A stretch of DNA of 64,000 nucleotides from an uncultured Cellvibrionales bacterium (lineage in GTDB: Bacteria > Pseudomonadota > Gammaproteobacteria > Pseudomonadales > Cellvibrionaceae), in assembly GCA_913020115.1 (NCBI GenBank), contig CAJWBQ010000015.1:1-64000 (forward strand), written 5' to 3'. Below are positions 35,713-45,524 of the stretch, piece after piece. How positions within the stretch are numbered: position 1 is the first letter of the stretch; each line of letters opens with the position of its first letter. The notes under the pieces were generated by a model. The model was not told where the DNA came from, made no database searches, and saw only the letters and a program-made list of their open reading frames with translations. The position numbers were made by a program, and so were the translations under genes.

Positions 35713-37680
35713 ATGAAAACGCGAGTTTTACAAAGTGTTTTGCCAGTTTTCTTGGGCGTGGCGGCCCTGCTGTTGTCGGCGTGTAGTAACGACAATGGCA
35801 AGGCCACTGAAAGCGCCGAGTCAGCCCCCGATGTTACGGCTGAAATGCAGGCCTTTTATGACGATAACCCTGAGTTCTTTTCGTTTAAGACGCCTGCTGA
35901 TTTACCTGCGGGGCTAGTTTGGGAGAACGGTCAGCATCTACCAGATTTGGGATCTCCTGAGGCGAAAAAAGGCGGTACTTTTAGCTACTATCTCAACGAT
36001 TTTCCTCGTACCTTGAGACGAGTGGGCCCTGATGCCAACGGACCTTTTCGCGGTTGGATTAACGATTTCATGATTCCTTCGTTGGCAAATAGGCATCCTA
36101 ATGAGGGGGAATACTACTCGGCCTTGGCGGCGGAATGGTCTATTTCTCCGGAAGACAGAACGGTCTATTTCAAATTGGACCAAGCGGCGACATGGTCAGA
36201 CGGGGTGCCCATCACCGCGGATGATTACATGTTTATGTTTTTCTTTTATCGTTCACCGCATATCGTCGCGCCTTGGTACAATAACTGGTATGGCACTCAG
36301 TACAGCAATATTACCAAGTACGATGATTACACCATATCGATGACAATTCCTAAGTCCAAACCACACTTCGAGGATTCTCTTGTTGGGCTGTCGCCTATCC
36401 CCAAGCACTTTTTTAAAGAGCTTGGAGTTGATTACGTAGACCGCTATCAGTGGCGCTTCGTGCCCACGCCTGGTGCATACATTATTCGTGATGAGGACAT
36501 CAAAAAAGGTCGATCTATAACACTCACTCGCTTAGATAATTGGTGGGCGAAAGATAAGAAGTTTTTCCGCAACCGTTTTAATGTCGACAAAATTCGTTTG
36601 AATGTTATCCGTGATGCGGCCAAAGCCTTCGAGGCCTATAAGCGCGGTGATATAGATTTGTTTAGGTTAAATACGCCTGAGCTTTGGTATGAAAAATTGC
36701 CTGACTCAGATGAAGATGTTCAGAAAGGCTATATTAGTAAAGACACCTTTTATACCGATATCCCTCGACCAACCTACGGTTTATGGATGAATACTAACAA
36801 GCCTTTGCTTGATAATAAAAATGTACGTGTGGGTATTCATCACGCGCTTAATTGGACTTTGGTCATCGACAAGTTTTTCCGCGGCGATTTCCGACGTATG
36901 CAAACGTCTGCGGATGGATTTGGACCTGCGACGCACCCTACGCTTAAGGCACGTACCTTCGATATTGATAAAGCGGTAAGCGCTTTTGCTAAAAGCGGTT
37001 TCACTGAACGTGGTGCCGATGGGATATTAGTGAATGCACAGGGCGATCGTTTGTCCTTTACCTTGAGTACACCCTATGGGCGCTACGGGGACATTTTGAC
37101 CATTTTAAAGGAGGAGGCAATCAAGGCTGGTTTAGAATTGCGGGTTGAAGTGTTAGACGCAACGGCAGGCTTTAAAAAGGCTAATGAGAAAAAGCACGAT
37201 ATTCAGTTTACGGCTTTAAACGTGGGTGGCCGCTACCCCCGCTACTGGGAGACTTACCATTCCGACAACGCTTACGATCAAGCGTTTCTGGCCGATGGTT
37301 CAATCAACCCTGAACGAAAAATCAAGGTGCAAACAAATAACATTGAGGCCTTGGCCGATTGGGATATTGATCAGCTGATCAATCGTTATCGGGCCGCGGT
37401 TACAGAGGAAGAACTCGTTGCCACCGCGCACAAGTTGGAAGAAGCGCTTTATGAGCACGCGTCTTTTGTCCCCGGTTTTGTGCAGGGATATGAGCGTTCT
37501 TCCCATTGGCGCTGGCTGAAGTTTCCCGATGACTTTGATGTGAAGGAATCACACTACGTTTATGAGGGCCAATTATTTTGGCTTGATGACTCGGCAAAAA
37601 AAGAAACCAAGTCGGCGATGAAAGCAGGTGAGAAATTCCCTGTGAATATCAATGTTCATGATAAATATAAGGTTCAATAA
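35713..37680 (+). CDS. peptide-binding lipoprotein of an ABC importer (YejA-like, SBP family 5)
   Basis: Extracytoplasmic solute-binding protein, 655 aa from MKTRVLQSV, preceded by AAGGAAAA. Seen: lipoprotein signal ending LLLSAC; family-5 motifs KKGGTFSYYLNDFP, LAAEWSISPEDRTVYFKLDQ and TWSDGVPITADDYMF; long C-terminal lobe. Size and the large-insert architecture match YejA-type proteins for larger peptides rather than OppA. The stop is followed after 3 bp by the first ATPase gene. Confidence 0.9.
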   Translation: MKTRVLQSVLPVFLGVAALLLSACSNDNGKATESAESAPDVTAEMQAFYDDNPEFFSFKTPADLPAGLVWENGQHLPDLGSPEAKKGGTFSYYLNDFPRTLRRVGPDANGPFRGWINDFMIPSLANRHPNEGEYYSALAAEWSISPEDRTVYFKLDQAATWSDGVPITADDYMFMFFFYRSPHIVAPWYNNWYGTQYSNITKYDDYTISMTIPKSKPHFEDSLVGLSPIPKHFFKELGVDYVDRYQWRFVPTPGAYIIRDEDIKKGRSITLTRLDNWWAKDKKFFRNRFNVDKIRLNVIRDAAKAFEAYKRGDIDLFRLNTPELWYEKLPDSDEDVQKGYISKDTFYTDIPRPTYGLWMNTNKPLLDNKNVRVGIHHALNWTLVIDKFFRGDFRRMQTSADGFGPATHPTLKARTFDIDKAVSAFAKSGFTERGADGILVNAQGDRLSFTLSTPYGRYGDILTILKEEAIKAGLELRVEVLDATAGFKKANEKKHDIQFTALNVGGRYPRYWETYHSDNAYDQAFLADGSINPERKIKVQTNNIEALADWDIDQLINRYRAAVTEEELVATAHKLEEALYEHASFVPGFVQGYERSSHWRWLKFPDDFDVKESHYVYEGQLFWLDDSAKKETKSAMKAGEKFPVNINVHDKYKVQ

Positions 37681-37683
37681 AGC

Positions 37684-38688
37684 TTGTCTACCGTGACTGA
37701 TAGCCTGTTGAAGGTAAGTAATCTCGCTATTGAATTTGATACCGATGAAGGGCAAGTGCGCGCGGTTGATGACATATCTTTCTCCGTTCAAGCGGGGCAA
37801 ACCTTGGGTATTGTAGGTGAGTCGGGCTGCGGGAAAAGTGTTACCGCGCTTTCTCTGATGCGTCTTTTGCCTCAGCCTATGGGGCAAATTGTGTCTGGGA
37901 GCATTGAGTTCGAGGGTAAAAACCTGGCTCAGGCGTCCATTAAAGAGATGGAGAAAATTCGCGGCGCGCGTATTGGTATGGTTTTTCAAGAGCCTATGAC
38001 GGCCTTGAATCCGGTTAAAACCATCGGTAAGCAATTGATTGAATCGCTATTGTTGCACACCAAAATGTCAGCGGATAAAGCCATTCAGGCGGCGGTCGCT
38101 ATGCTGGACCGTGTGGGTATTCCGTCTCCTGATATTCGTATCGCTGAATATCCGCATCAGTTGTCCGGGGGTATGAGGCAGCGTGTGGTTATTGCCATGG
38201 CGCTAATCTGCCGACCAAGTTTATTGATTGCAGACGAGCCGACGACAGCCTTAGATGTAACGGTACAGGCGCAGATTCTAGAGCTTTTGAAAGAGCTGCA
38301 AGATGAAATGGGCATGTCGGTGATGTTGATCACTCACGACTTGGGCGTGATTGCAGAAACTTGTGAGTCGGTGGTGGTGATGTACGCGGGCAAGGTGGCG
38401 GAAACGGGCACTGTATATGATATTTTTGACAAGCCTTATCATCCTTATACGCGGGGCTTGTTGAATTCTATTCCTCGTTTAGATAGCCCTTCGAAATCTG
38501 TACTTAATACCATTGAAGGGATGGTACCGGGATTGTTGGATTTACCGAGCGGATGTCGTTTCCAGAATCGTTGTCCCCATGCGGATGAGACTTGCACGGC
38601 TCGGGCACCGACGCTCGACGCTAGGAGTGCTACTCATGAAGTTAGTTGTCATCACTGGCTGAATCTTGCCCCCCATAAGGTCTCTTAA
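37684..38688 (+). CDS. peptide ABC transporter ATPase (OppD/DppD-like)
   Basis: First of two ATPase subunits energising the importer. Seen: 334 aa; Walker [13 protein letters not shown]; signature [12 protein letters not shown]; Walker [15 protein letters not shown]; a C-terminal oligopeptide_HPY region with [14 protein letters not shown] cysteines. Start is a TTG four bases after the binding-protein stop; a GTG at 37693 is the alternative. In E. coli YejF both ATPase modules are one chain; here they are separate. Confidence 0.9.
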   Translation: MSTVTDSLLKVSNLAIEFDTDEGQVRAVDDISFSVQAGQTLGIVGESGCGKSVTALSLMRLLPQPMGQIVSGSIEFEGKNLAQASIKEMEKIRGARIGMVFQEPMTALNPVKTIGKQLIESLLLHTKMSADKAIQAAVAMLDRVGIPSPDIRIAEYPHQLSGGMRQRVVIAMALICRPSLLIADEPTTALDVTVQAQILELLKELQDEMGMSVMLITHDLGVIAETCESVVVMYAGKVAETGTVYDIFDKPYHPYTRGLLNSIPRLDSPSKSVLNTIEGMVPGLLDLPSGCRFQNRCPHADETCTARAPTLDARSATHEVSCHHWLNLAPHKVS

Positions 38689-38693
38689 TTGTT

Positions 38694-39701
38694 ATGAGTG
38701 AGTTCGCAAGTTCTACAGTTGTTCAGCCTGAACCTTTGTTGGAGGTGAATGATTTGAAAATGCACTTTCCGGTAAAGGAGGGCATTTTGATGAAATCTAA
38801 GCGTTATAACAAAGCGGTAGACGGGGTTTCTTTTTCGATTAAGCCGGGGGAAACTTTGGGTTTGGTTGGGGAGTCGGGCTGCGGAAAGTCTACTCTAGGC
38901 CGCTGTGTTGTCGACTTGTATAAACCTACGTCTGGCCAAATTAAGTTTGAAGGGCAAGATGTTGCGCTGCTACCGAAAAGCGATAAGTTGGCGTTTCGTC
39001 GCAATATCCAGATGATTTTTCAGGACCCTATGGAGTCTTTGAATAGCCGGCATACGGTGGGGGATATTATTGAGGAGCCCTTGATTATTCATAAGATGGG
39101 GGACGCTTTGTGGCGCAAGAAACGGGTGCTGGAGTTGTTGGATATTGTGGGTTTGCCGGCGCGCTCGGTTACTCGCTACCCTTTTGAGTTTTCAGGTGGC
39201 CAGCGGCAGCGTATTGGTATAGCGCGGGCTATTGCTTTGAACCCTAAGCTGATTGTCTGTGATGAGGCTGTGTCGGCTCTGGATGTGTCGATTCAAAGTC
39301 AAATTTTAAATCTGCTGGTGGAGTTGCAGCGGGAGTTCAATTTAAGCTATTTGTTTATTGCTCATGATCTTGCGGTGGTAAAACATATTTCGGATCGTAT
39401 TGCGATTATGTATCTTGGCCGGGTGGTTGAGACGGCTTCTGCTGAGACGATTTATTCTGGCAATAAACACCCTTACACTCGCTCGCTGTTGTCGGCGATT
39501 CCTATTCCTGACCCTCACCATAAACCAGACCGTATTGTGCTGCAGGGGGATGTGCCTTCGCCTATTAATCCCCCTTCGGGTTGTACGTTCCATCCTCGGT
39601 GCGGGCACTGTGAGGCGGTATGCCGATCGGAGGTGCCGCGGTTACGGAATCTGGAATCTGCGGCGCATCGCTTGAGTTGTCATGTGGATTTGATTTCTTA
39701 G
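38694..39701 (+). CDS. peptide ABC transporter ATPase (OppF/DppF-like)
   Basis: Second ATPase subunit. Seen: 335 aa; Walker [13 protein letters not shown]; signature FSGGQRQRIGIARAI; Walker B LIVCDEAVSALDVS; C-terminal CTFHPRCGHCEAVC cysteine cluster. ATG start, 5 bp after the OppD-like stop. Last gene of the operon; the palindromic element copy at 39735-39913 lies immediately downstream. Confidence 0.92.
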   Translation: MSEFASSTVVQPEPLLEVNDLKMHFPVKEGILMKSKRYNKAVDGVSFSIKPGETLGLVGESGCGKSTLGRCVVDLYKPTSGQIKFEGQDVALLPKSDKLAFRRNIQMIFQDPMESLNSRHTVGDIIEEPLIIHKMGDALWRKKRVLELLDIVGLPARSVTRYPFEFSGGQRQRIGIARAIALNPKLIVCDEAVSALDVSIQSQILNLLVELQREFNLSYLFIAHDLAVVKHISDRIAIMYLGRVVETASAETIYSGNKHPYTRSLLSAIPIPDPHHKPDRIVLQGDVPSPINPPSGCTFHPRCGHCEAVCRSEVPRLRNLESAAHRLSCHVDLIS

Positions 39702-39734
39702 GCTGCTAACTGCTAATTAACTGCTGACTCCGCC

Positions 39735-39913
39735 GGAGCAGCAGTGCCTTGCGGGTGCCTGCGCCCGAACGCACGCCTTTCCCTTCTGACCAACCCGCTG
39801 CGGAACTCGCATGGAGACGCTCAGACAGTCCTCGCTCAAAAGATGTTGGTCAGAAAGGAAAGGCGTAAACGCGTTCTGAATGGGCGCAAACTCCCACAAG
39901 ACACTGCTACTCC
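39735..39913 (-). repeat. palindromic structured element, copy A
   Basis: 179-bp imperfect palindrome sharing loop and inner stem with copy B (59626-59803) in opposite orientation. Inner stem 39775-39794 against 39845-39864: 20 bp with one wobble. Outer arms of 32 nt (39735-39766 and 39882-39913) pair with five wobbles and one mismatch. All wobbles are G-U only if read from the - strand. In that orientation it begins 65 nt past the truncated haemoglobin stop. It lies between the convergent oppF-like and haemoglobin genes. Confidence 0.85.
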
Positions 39914-39931
39914 TACCACTGCTACTCCTAC
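39902..39931. repeat. 15-bp tandem duplication at the end of element A
   Basis: CACTGCTACTCCTAC occurs twice head to tail (39902-39916 and 39917-39931). The first copy is part of the outer arm of the palindromic element, so the terminal segment of the element has been duplicated or copied by slippage. A further pyrimidine-rich run follows to about 39945. Confidence 0.8.
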
Positions 39932-39978
39932 TTCTTCTTCTACCACTAACCCTTTCACTTAATGTTGGCTTGCAATTT

Positions 39979-40377
39979 TTAGTCGCTGTTTCTTACTCTT
40001 TCTGCTGGCACGGACAGCTGGGTGAGTAGGTAGGTTTGGAATTGTTTTGGGTAGGCTTGGTCTGCGGCGGCTTTTTTCATGCAGAGTAACCAGGCATCCC
40101 GCTCAGCTATGCCTATTTTTAGATGGGCGTGAGCTCTTGGAATGTTGGTGGGGCCAAATTTTTCTCGATAAACCTCGGGGCCTCCCAACCAAAGACACAG
40201 AAAGTGGGTGAGTTTTTCTCTGGAGGTGGTGAGGTCTTTGGGGTGCATGTCTCGTATTTTTTGAGCTTCGGGTAAGGTCTCCATTAGGTCGTAGAATCTG
40301 TGGACGAGTTTTTCTATGCCGGGGAATTGACCGGCGGCTTGAAAGGAGGCGTCTTTTTGGCCGAAGTTATGTTGCAT
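39979..40377 (-). CDS. group II truncated haemoglobin
   Basis: Small haem protein (trHbO class), probably for oxygen, NO or redox chemistry in the cytoplasm. Seen: 132 aa; B10 Tyr at Y29 (HRFYDLM); proximal F8 His at H83 (IPRAHAHLKIG); G8 Trp at W96 (AERDAWLLCM), the group II hallmark. The start overlaps the MATE gene's 3' end by 11 bp, so the two are cotranscribed. Confidence 0.9.
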   Translation of the reverse strand: MQHNFGQKDASFQAAGQFPGIEKLVHRFYDLMETLPEAQKIRDMHPKDLTTSREKLTHFLCLWLGGPEVYREKFGPTNIPRAHAHLKIGIAERDAWLLCMKKAAADQAYPKQFQTYLLTQLSVPAERVRNSD

Positions 40378-41749
40378 GATTTAGTCTGTTCGTTAGATGT
40401 CGAAGCCGGGCTAGTAGCAGTACGGAGGCGAGGCTTAGGCCCACTATGATGCCAATCCAAAACCCCTGTGCCCCCATGGGGTCTCCCCAGTGCTGGGAGA
40501 GGGCAAGGCTGTAGCCTAGGGGGAAGCCTATGCACCAGTAGGAAAATAACATGATGAGCATGGGCACTCTTGTGTCTTTGAAACCGCGTAGAGCTCCCCA
40601 GGTGATGACTTGTAGTGAGTCGCACAGTTGGTAGGCGCTGCAAAATAATAGGAGGTTGGCGGCCATGGCTTGTATGTCGGGGTCGTCGGTGTAGAAGGCT
40701 ACTATGGTGTGGCGTAGTGAGATGGTGATGGCGGCGGTTAGGGCGGCGATGAGCAGACCTAGTGTGAGGCCGCTGCGGGCGATAAATTTTGTGTCGTGGG
40801 TTTTTCCGGCGCCAATACTGTGGGCGATGCGTATGCCGATGGCTTGGCCCTGACCAAAGGGAAGCATGAATATGAGAGCGGCTACGCTTTGGGCAATTTG
40901 GTGGCCGCCGACGATGGTGGCGCCTAGGGGGGCGAGCATTAGGGCTATGATGCCGAAGAATAGTACTTCGCCGGTGGAGCCGATGCTGATGGGAATGCCT
41001 AGGTGCAGTTGGTGTTTGATGCTGTGCCAACGCGGCCATTGGAAGTGTTTGTACAGTTTGTAGGGTTTGAAAAAATGGCTGTGTTTTAGTTGCAGCGCAA
41101 AGGCTATAAGCATGGCCCAATAAATTAGGCTGCTTGCACAGGCGGCGCCGACGCTGCCTAGGGCGGGAAAGCCCCAATGCCCAAATACGAGTAGGTAGTC
41201 GAGCAGTATATTGATTAGAAAGGCGGCGAGGTTTACGAGCATGGTTATGCGAGTGCGGCCCACGGCTTCGGAGAATGTGCGCAACGCTGTGCCCAGTGCA
41301 AGTGCGGGCGCGCCCCATGCGATGGCCTGTAAGTAGCGACCGCTAATGTCGGCAATGGCGCTGTCCATGGTCATTAAGGTCATGAAATACGGGGCATTGT
41401 AAGCAAATAGGCTTATCAATACGCCGATAAATAAAGCTATCCAGAGGGACTGGTGAACTTCTTGGCTTATGTCTGTGTATTGGCGGGCGCCAAAGAGTTG
41501 CCCAACTATGGGGGCGAGACCTGAGACTAAACCAATGATGAGCACGGCGGCGGCTGACCAGAGGCCGGCGCCTACGGCTAAACCCGCTAGGTCGTAAGCG
41601 CTGGCTTGGCCCGCCATGAGTGTGTCGGTTATGGTCATGCCGACTATGGCGAGGGCGCCGATGATGAGGGGCATACCTAAACGCAGTAGTTGTAAGGCTT
41701 CCTGGATGAAGCGGGTCAAATACGATGCCTTGGGTGGGCTGTGGTTCAC
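40367..41749 (-). CDS. MATE-family multidrug/cation antiporter (NorM-like)
   Basis: Twelve-helix inner-membrane exporter, usually driven by Na+ or H+. Seen: 460 aa; N-terminal LLRLGMPLIIGALAIVGMTITDTLMAG, the MATE signature; GLVSGLAPIVGQLFGARQY; the mirrored second half with GQGQAIGIRIAHSIGAGKTHD. Substrate cannot be told. Overlaps the truncated haemoglobin gene; the 168-bp gap to the divergent DoxX gene holds no obvious gene. Confidence 0.92.
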   Translation of the reverse strand: MNHSPPKASYLTRFIQEALQLLRLGMPLIIGALAIVGMTITDTLMAGQASAYDLAGLAVGAGLWSAAAVLIIGLVSGLAPIVGQLFGARQYTDISQEVHQSLWIALFIGVLISLFAYNAPYFMTLMTMDSAIADISGRYLQAIAWGAPALALGTALRTFSEAVGRTRITMLVNLAAFLINILLDYLLVFGHWGFPALGSVGAACASSLIYWAMLIAFALQLKHSHFFKPYKLYKHFQWPRWHSIKHQLHLGIPISIGSTGEVLFFGIIALMLAPLGATIVGGHQIAQSVAALIFMLPFGQGQAIGIRIAHSIGAGKTHDTKFIARSGLTLGLLIAALTAAITISLRHTIVAFYTDDPDIQAMAANLLLFCSAYQLCDSLQVITWGALRGFKDTRVPMLIMLFSYWCIGFPLGYSLALSQHWGDPMGAQGFWIGIIVGLSLASVLLLARLRHLTNRLNHAT

Positions 41750-41917
41750 TGGGTTTTGCTCGTTATAAAGTTTAGAGGGGCTGATGGTACGGGCTGAATC
41801 ATAGCTTGTTCGGCAGGGTAGATCGAATAGTTAGACTGTTAATTTCTTTGGCCGGAACCAATCTCAAGGCTGTGGGTCGGATTTAGCAACGAAAATTAAA
41901 TACGGAGTTACATCATT

Positions 41918-42532
41918 ATGAAATCGCTTTGGGCCGCGGCCTCGAAAATCTATGGTTGCGCCTTGCACTACCTTCGCCACTTCGATGGTCTGGGTCCTTT
42001 GGTATTGAGGCTCTATATTGCCCCTATATTCATCTACGCTGGCTGGAAGAAGATCATTAGTATTGAAGATACGATTGCGTGGTTCGGAAATTCTGAATGG
42101 GGCCTGGGCATGCCCTTTCCTGAGTTCATGGCTTGGGCGGCGGCATTGATTGAATTTGGCGGCGGTATTGCGCTGTTAATTGGCTTGGGGGTGCGTTTGT
42201 TCAGTATTCCATTAATGGTCACTATGGTTGTAGCGGCGGTCAGTGTTCACCTTAAGAATGGCTGGCAGGCGGTTGCTGACCCCAGCTGGTTGTATTCGAA
42301 TGATCGGGTGATTGAGGCTTCGGAGCGTTTGGCCATCATTAAAGATTTGCTTAGGGAGCACGGCAACTACGAATGGCTCACGGAATTTGGCAGTGTGGTG
42401 ATATCAAATAACGGCATTGAGTTCGCGGCTACCTATGGAATGATGTGTTTTGTGTTGTTTTTCTCCGGCGGCGGTCGTTACGTGAGTGCTGATTATTGGA
42501 TCGCAAGAGCCAATGGCGCGGTACCTGTGTAG
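41918..42532 (+). CDS. DoxX family membrane protein (HvfX-like)
   Basis: Four-helix inner-membrane protein of the DoxX family; function uncertain. Seen: 204 aa; LVLRLYIAPIFIYAGWKKI; FPEFMAWAAALIEFGGGIALLIGLGVRL; a hydrophilic insert of about 70 residues between later helices; final GMMCFVLFFSGGGRYVSADY. ACGGAG lies upstream of the ATG. It resembles HvfX, which normally sits with hvfA/B/C-like genes (RiPP-type copper-binding peptides), but no such genes are adjacent. Confidence 0.82.
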   Translation: MKSLWAAASKIYGCALHYLRHFDGLGPLVLRLYIAPIFIYAGWKKIISIEDTIAWFGNSEWGLGMPFPEFMAWAAALIEFGGGIALLIGLGVRLFSIPLMVTMVVAAVSVHLKNGWQAVADPSWLYSNDRVIEASERLAIIKDLLREHGNYEWLTEFGSVVISNNGIEFAATYGMMCFVLFFSGGGRYVSADYWIARANGAVPV

Positions 42533-42643
42533 GCCTGTAAGAAGTTCTAGGGCGAAAGTAGATGCTGCGTAAAAGGCAGTGTCTGCTTGTCTCGATACGC
42601 CATTTCTGACCATTTAGCCGTAGGCGCTAATTCACATCCCCCG

Positions 42644-42652
42644 TGTTATACT
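42644..42652 (+). promoter_or_regulatory. extended -10 promoter of the helicase gene
   Basis: TGtTATACT matches an extended -10 element (TGN-TATAAT). A transcript would start near 42659, downstream of the GTG at 42643, which excludes that GTG and supports the TTG at 42691 as the start. Read by eye. Confidence 0.5.
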
Positions 42653-42690
42653 CGATCGAATTGCTATCAAATTCATCGGGAAAACATATT

Positions 42691-44193
42691 TTGATTGGGA
42701 AGTTCATAAAAAAGCTCTCGGGCGCAAAGGCCGCGGGCACCAGTGCCGAAACAGCTAAACGTGCAGCGCCGGCTGAAACATCAAAGGGCGGCACGAAAAA
42801 AGCGCCAGGTAAAAGCCAGCATTCTAAAGCGCATCAGCGCAGTAGCCATGGTGAACGCCCCAAAGGCAAAGCAGCAGCGCCTTGGGACATCTCTCAGTTT
42901 CAAGTACCGGTAGTTCCCGATAAAACCCGCTTTCACGATTTAGACCTGCCTGACACGCTCATGCATGGCATTGCAGATTTGGGTTTTGAGTACTGCTCGC
43001 CAATTCAAGCGCAAAGCCTACCTCATGCACTCAATGGCAGCGACGTAGTGGGTAAGGCTCAAACGGGCACCGGTAAAACCGCCGCCTTCTTGCTCGCCAT
43101 TATTGAAGAACTCATTCGCAACCCCATCGAAGGGGAGCGTTATGCCGGTGAAGCGCGCTCGCTCATCATCGCGCCCACGCGTGAGTTGGTGATGCAGATC
43201 GCCGATGATGCACGAGCTTTGACCAAACACACGGACCTAGAAGTTCACTCCCTAGTAGGGGGAATGGACTATGGTAAGCAGCAATCGCGCGTACAAAATA
43301 AGTTGGTCGATATTCTGGTGGCGACACCGGGCCGGCTATTAGATTTTTGCGGCAATCGAGATGTTTTTCTCGATCACGTAGAAATAATGGTGATTGACGA
43401 AGCTGACCGCATGCTAGACATGGGCTTTATCCCTCAGGTGCGCCGCATCATTCGCCAAACTCCCAATAGAGAAAATCGTCAAACATTGTTGTTTTCGGCT
43501 ACCTTTACTCCGGAAGTAAGAAGCTTGACTGAGCAGTGGACAGTAGACCCGGTTGAAATTGAGATCGAGCCTGACAGTGTTGCTACTGATACTGTTACTC
43601 AGCACGTTTACCTGGCCAGTAATGACGAAAAATATAAACTGCTCTATAACTTAATCCGCTCGGAGCAAGTTGAGAGCATGATCGTGTTTGCAAACCGTCG
43701 AGACGAGTGTCGGCGCCTGCATGAGAAGTTAGTAAGGCACAGTATTCCTGCAGGTTTGTTGTCTGGTGAAATTGCTCAAAATAAACGAGTTCGCACCTTA
43801 GATGATTTTAAGTCGGGCAAGTTGAAAGTACTGGTGGCCACCGACGTCGCAGGCCGAGGAATTCATATTGATGGCATTAGCCACGTGGTGAATTTCACTC
43901 TGCCAGAAGAGCCAGAAGATTACGTACATCGTATTGGTCGCACTGGTCGTGCGGGAAAAACGGGGACGTCCATTAGCTTTGCTTCTGAAGATGACTCTTT
44001 CCGTTTGATGCCGATCGAAGAGACTTTAGGGGCTGCCATTAAATGTGAACAGCCGCCGGAAGCTTTGTTTGCCGATATGCCGCCCATGGGGCCTAGACCC
44101 AAAGGCATGGATACCGGCGATAAGCGCAGCAGTGGTTCCCGTGGGGGGCGTCCTAATGACAGGGGCCGCCGCCCATCGTCGGGGCGACGCTAG
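42691..44193 (+). CDS. rhlB: DEAD-box RNA helicase, RhlB-like
   Basis: ATP-dependent RNA helicase; RhlB unwinds structured RNA in the RNase E degradosome. Seen: 500 aa from the TTG at 42691; basic Ala/Lys-rich N-terminal tail of about 60 residues; Q-motif region; [67 protein letters not shown]; Arg/Gly-rich C-terminal tail. The longer GTG start at 42643 falls on a -10 element. Tail architecture resembles pseudomonad RhlB; other DEAD-box helicases remain possible. Confidence 0.85.
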   Translation: MIGKFIKKLSGAKAAGTSAETAKRAAPAETSKGGTKKAPGKSQHSKAHQRSSHGERPKGKAAAPWDISQFQVPVVPDKTRFHDLDLPDTLMHGIADLGFEYCSPIQAQSLPHALNGSDVVGKAQTGTGKTAAFLLAIIEELIRNPIEGERYAGEARSLIIAPTRELVMQIADDARALTKHTDLEVHSLVGGMDYGKQQSRVQNKLVDILVATPGRLLDFCGNRDVFLDHVEIMVIDEADRMLDMGFIPQVRRIIRQTPNRENRQTLLFSATFTPEVRSLTEQWTVDPVEIEIEPDSVATDTVTQHVYLASNDEKYKLLYNLIRSEQVESMIVFANRRDECRRLHEKLVRHSIPAGLLSGEIAQNKRVRTLDDFKSGKLKVLVATDVAGRGIHIDGISHVVNFTLPEEPEDYVHRIGRTGRAGKTGTSISFASEDDSFRLMPIEETLGAAIKCEQPPEALFADMPPMGPRPKGMDTGDKRSSGSRGGRPNDRGRRPSSGRR

Positions 44194-44258
44194 GCTTTCC
44201 GTTTTCATAATGTTAACTATGCTTTAATAATGAGTTGTGGCTAAACAGGTTTTGATTG

Positions 44259-45524
44259 ATGAAAAGAATTCTGGTTATTGAAGACAGCGCCTTGGTTACT
44301 AAGGTTATTCGCCATGTGATTGCTCAAGATCCTCATATCGAGGCGATTTATGCCAATAGCTTCGCCCAGGCGAAGTTTGCCTATGATCAAATGAAAGGCG
44401 ATTTGTTTGCTGCCTTGGTTGACCTGAATTTACCCGATGCTCCAAATGGCGAAGTGGTTGACTACATGTTGGAGCGCAAGGTCCCCACTATTGTGCTCAC
44501 TGGCAGTGTTGACGAAGAGAAACGTGAAGCTTTGCTGAATAAAGGCATTGTTGATTACGTGACTAAAGAGGGGCGATACTCTTATAAATATGCTGTAAAT
44601 CTGATCAACCGTATTTACAATAACCAGAATATAAAAGTGCTTGTGGTTGACGACTCAGCCACCTCAAGAAATTTTGTCACAGATCTATTGCAGCGCCAGC
44701 TGTTCCAAGTGTTGGAAGCTGAAAATGGCGTTGAAGCTATTAAGGTTCTGCTCGACAACCCCGATATAAAACTCCTGATTACCGACTACAATATGCCGGT
44801 AATGGACGGCTTTGAATTAGTTAAAAATCTTCGCTACAAATACGAAAAATCTGATCTTATTATTATCGGCCTTTCGGGCGAAGGTCAAAGCAGTCTGTCC
44901 ACTAAGTTTATTAAAAACGGTGCAAATGATTTTTTAATGAAGCCTTTTAATCATGAAGAGTTTCAGTGCCGTGTTATGCACAACGTAGAATCTTTGGAAT
45001 TGCTCGAAAAAGTAAAAGACGCTGCGAATAGGGACTATTTGACCGGTGCCTATAATCGCCGTTACTTTTTCGATTTGGGTCAACAGATGTATGACAATGC
45101 TAGGGAAAACGCTACGCCCTTGGCTGCTGTAGTATTGGATTTGGATAGCTTCAAACGCATAAACGATACCTACGGTCACGAAGCTGGTGATTTGATACTG
45201 AAACATATCACCGATGTATTGCAAGAATGCCTTGACCGTTTCCTAGTGGCGAGAGCCGGTGGAGAAGAGTTCTTTATTCTATTGCCCGGCTTAGATAACG
45301 AAAAAGCCATTTCATTAATTGGTAAAGTGCGCCAAATTGTGGTGTCCACGCCAGTGCTGTATAACGACGAAGAGTTGTTTTTCACCTTCAGTGCGGGCAT
45401 TACTAATAAACTTAAAGATTCTCTGGACGAACAAATCAACTGGTCTGACGTGCTCCTGTATCGCGCTAAAGAAGCTGGCAGAGATTTGATTATTGGTGAC
45501 GATGATGAGGAGATCCTAACTTAA
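44259..45524 (+). CDS. diguanylate cyclase with two receiver domains (REC-REC-GGDEF)
   Basis: Likely makes cyclic-di-GMP under phosphorylation control. Seen: 421 aa from the ATG at 44259; receiver 1 with ILVIEDSALV and phosphoacceptor Asp in LVDLNLPD; receiver 2 with VLVVDDSATS and ITDYNMPVMDGFE; GGDEF domain with active-site variant GGEEF (334-338), known to be functional. An RxxD inhibitory site could not be assigned with certainty. Its TAA shares the TTAA palindrome with the stop of the convergent cysZ. Confidence 0.93.
   Translation: MKRILVIEDSALVTKVIRHVIAQDPHIEAIYANSFAQAKFAYDQMKGDLFAALVDLNLPDAPNGEVVDYMLERKVPTIVLTGSVDEEKREALLNKGIVDYVTKEGRYSYKYAVNLINRIYNNQNIKVLVVDDSATSRNFVTDLLQRQLFQVLEAENGVEAIKVLLDNPDIKLLITDYNMPVMDGFELVKNLRYKYEKSDLIIIGLSGEGQSSLSTKFIKNGANDFLMKPFNHEEFQCRVMHNVESLELLEKVKDAANRDYLTGAYNRRYFFDLGQQMYDNARENATPLAAVVLDLDSFKRINDTYGHEAGDLILKHITDVLQECLDRFLVARAGGEEFFILLPGLDNEKAISLIGKVRQIVVSTPVLYNDEELFFTFSAGITNKLKDSLDEQINWSDVLLYRAKEAGRDLIIGDDDEEILT

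Noticed and set aside
39717..39931. CRISPR or other regularly spaced array
   Set aside because: The only tandem unit is two copies of 15 bp without spacers; the rest is a single large palindrome.
39744..39962. Open frame of 72 codons across element A
   Set aside because: It runs through the palindrome and tandem repeat, lacks a ribosome site, and its apparent protein is just the translated repeat.
40314..41318. 334-codon open frame antiparallel in phase to the MATE gene, rich in His/Arg/Pro
   Set aside because: Same-strand alternative frame of the MATE gene with biased composition; the MATE protein explains the region.
41918..42532. RiPP-type copper-chelating peptide locus suggested by the HvfX-like DoxX protein
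   Set aside because: No precursor peptide, hvfB-like or hvfC-like gene was found on either side.
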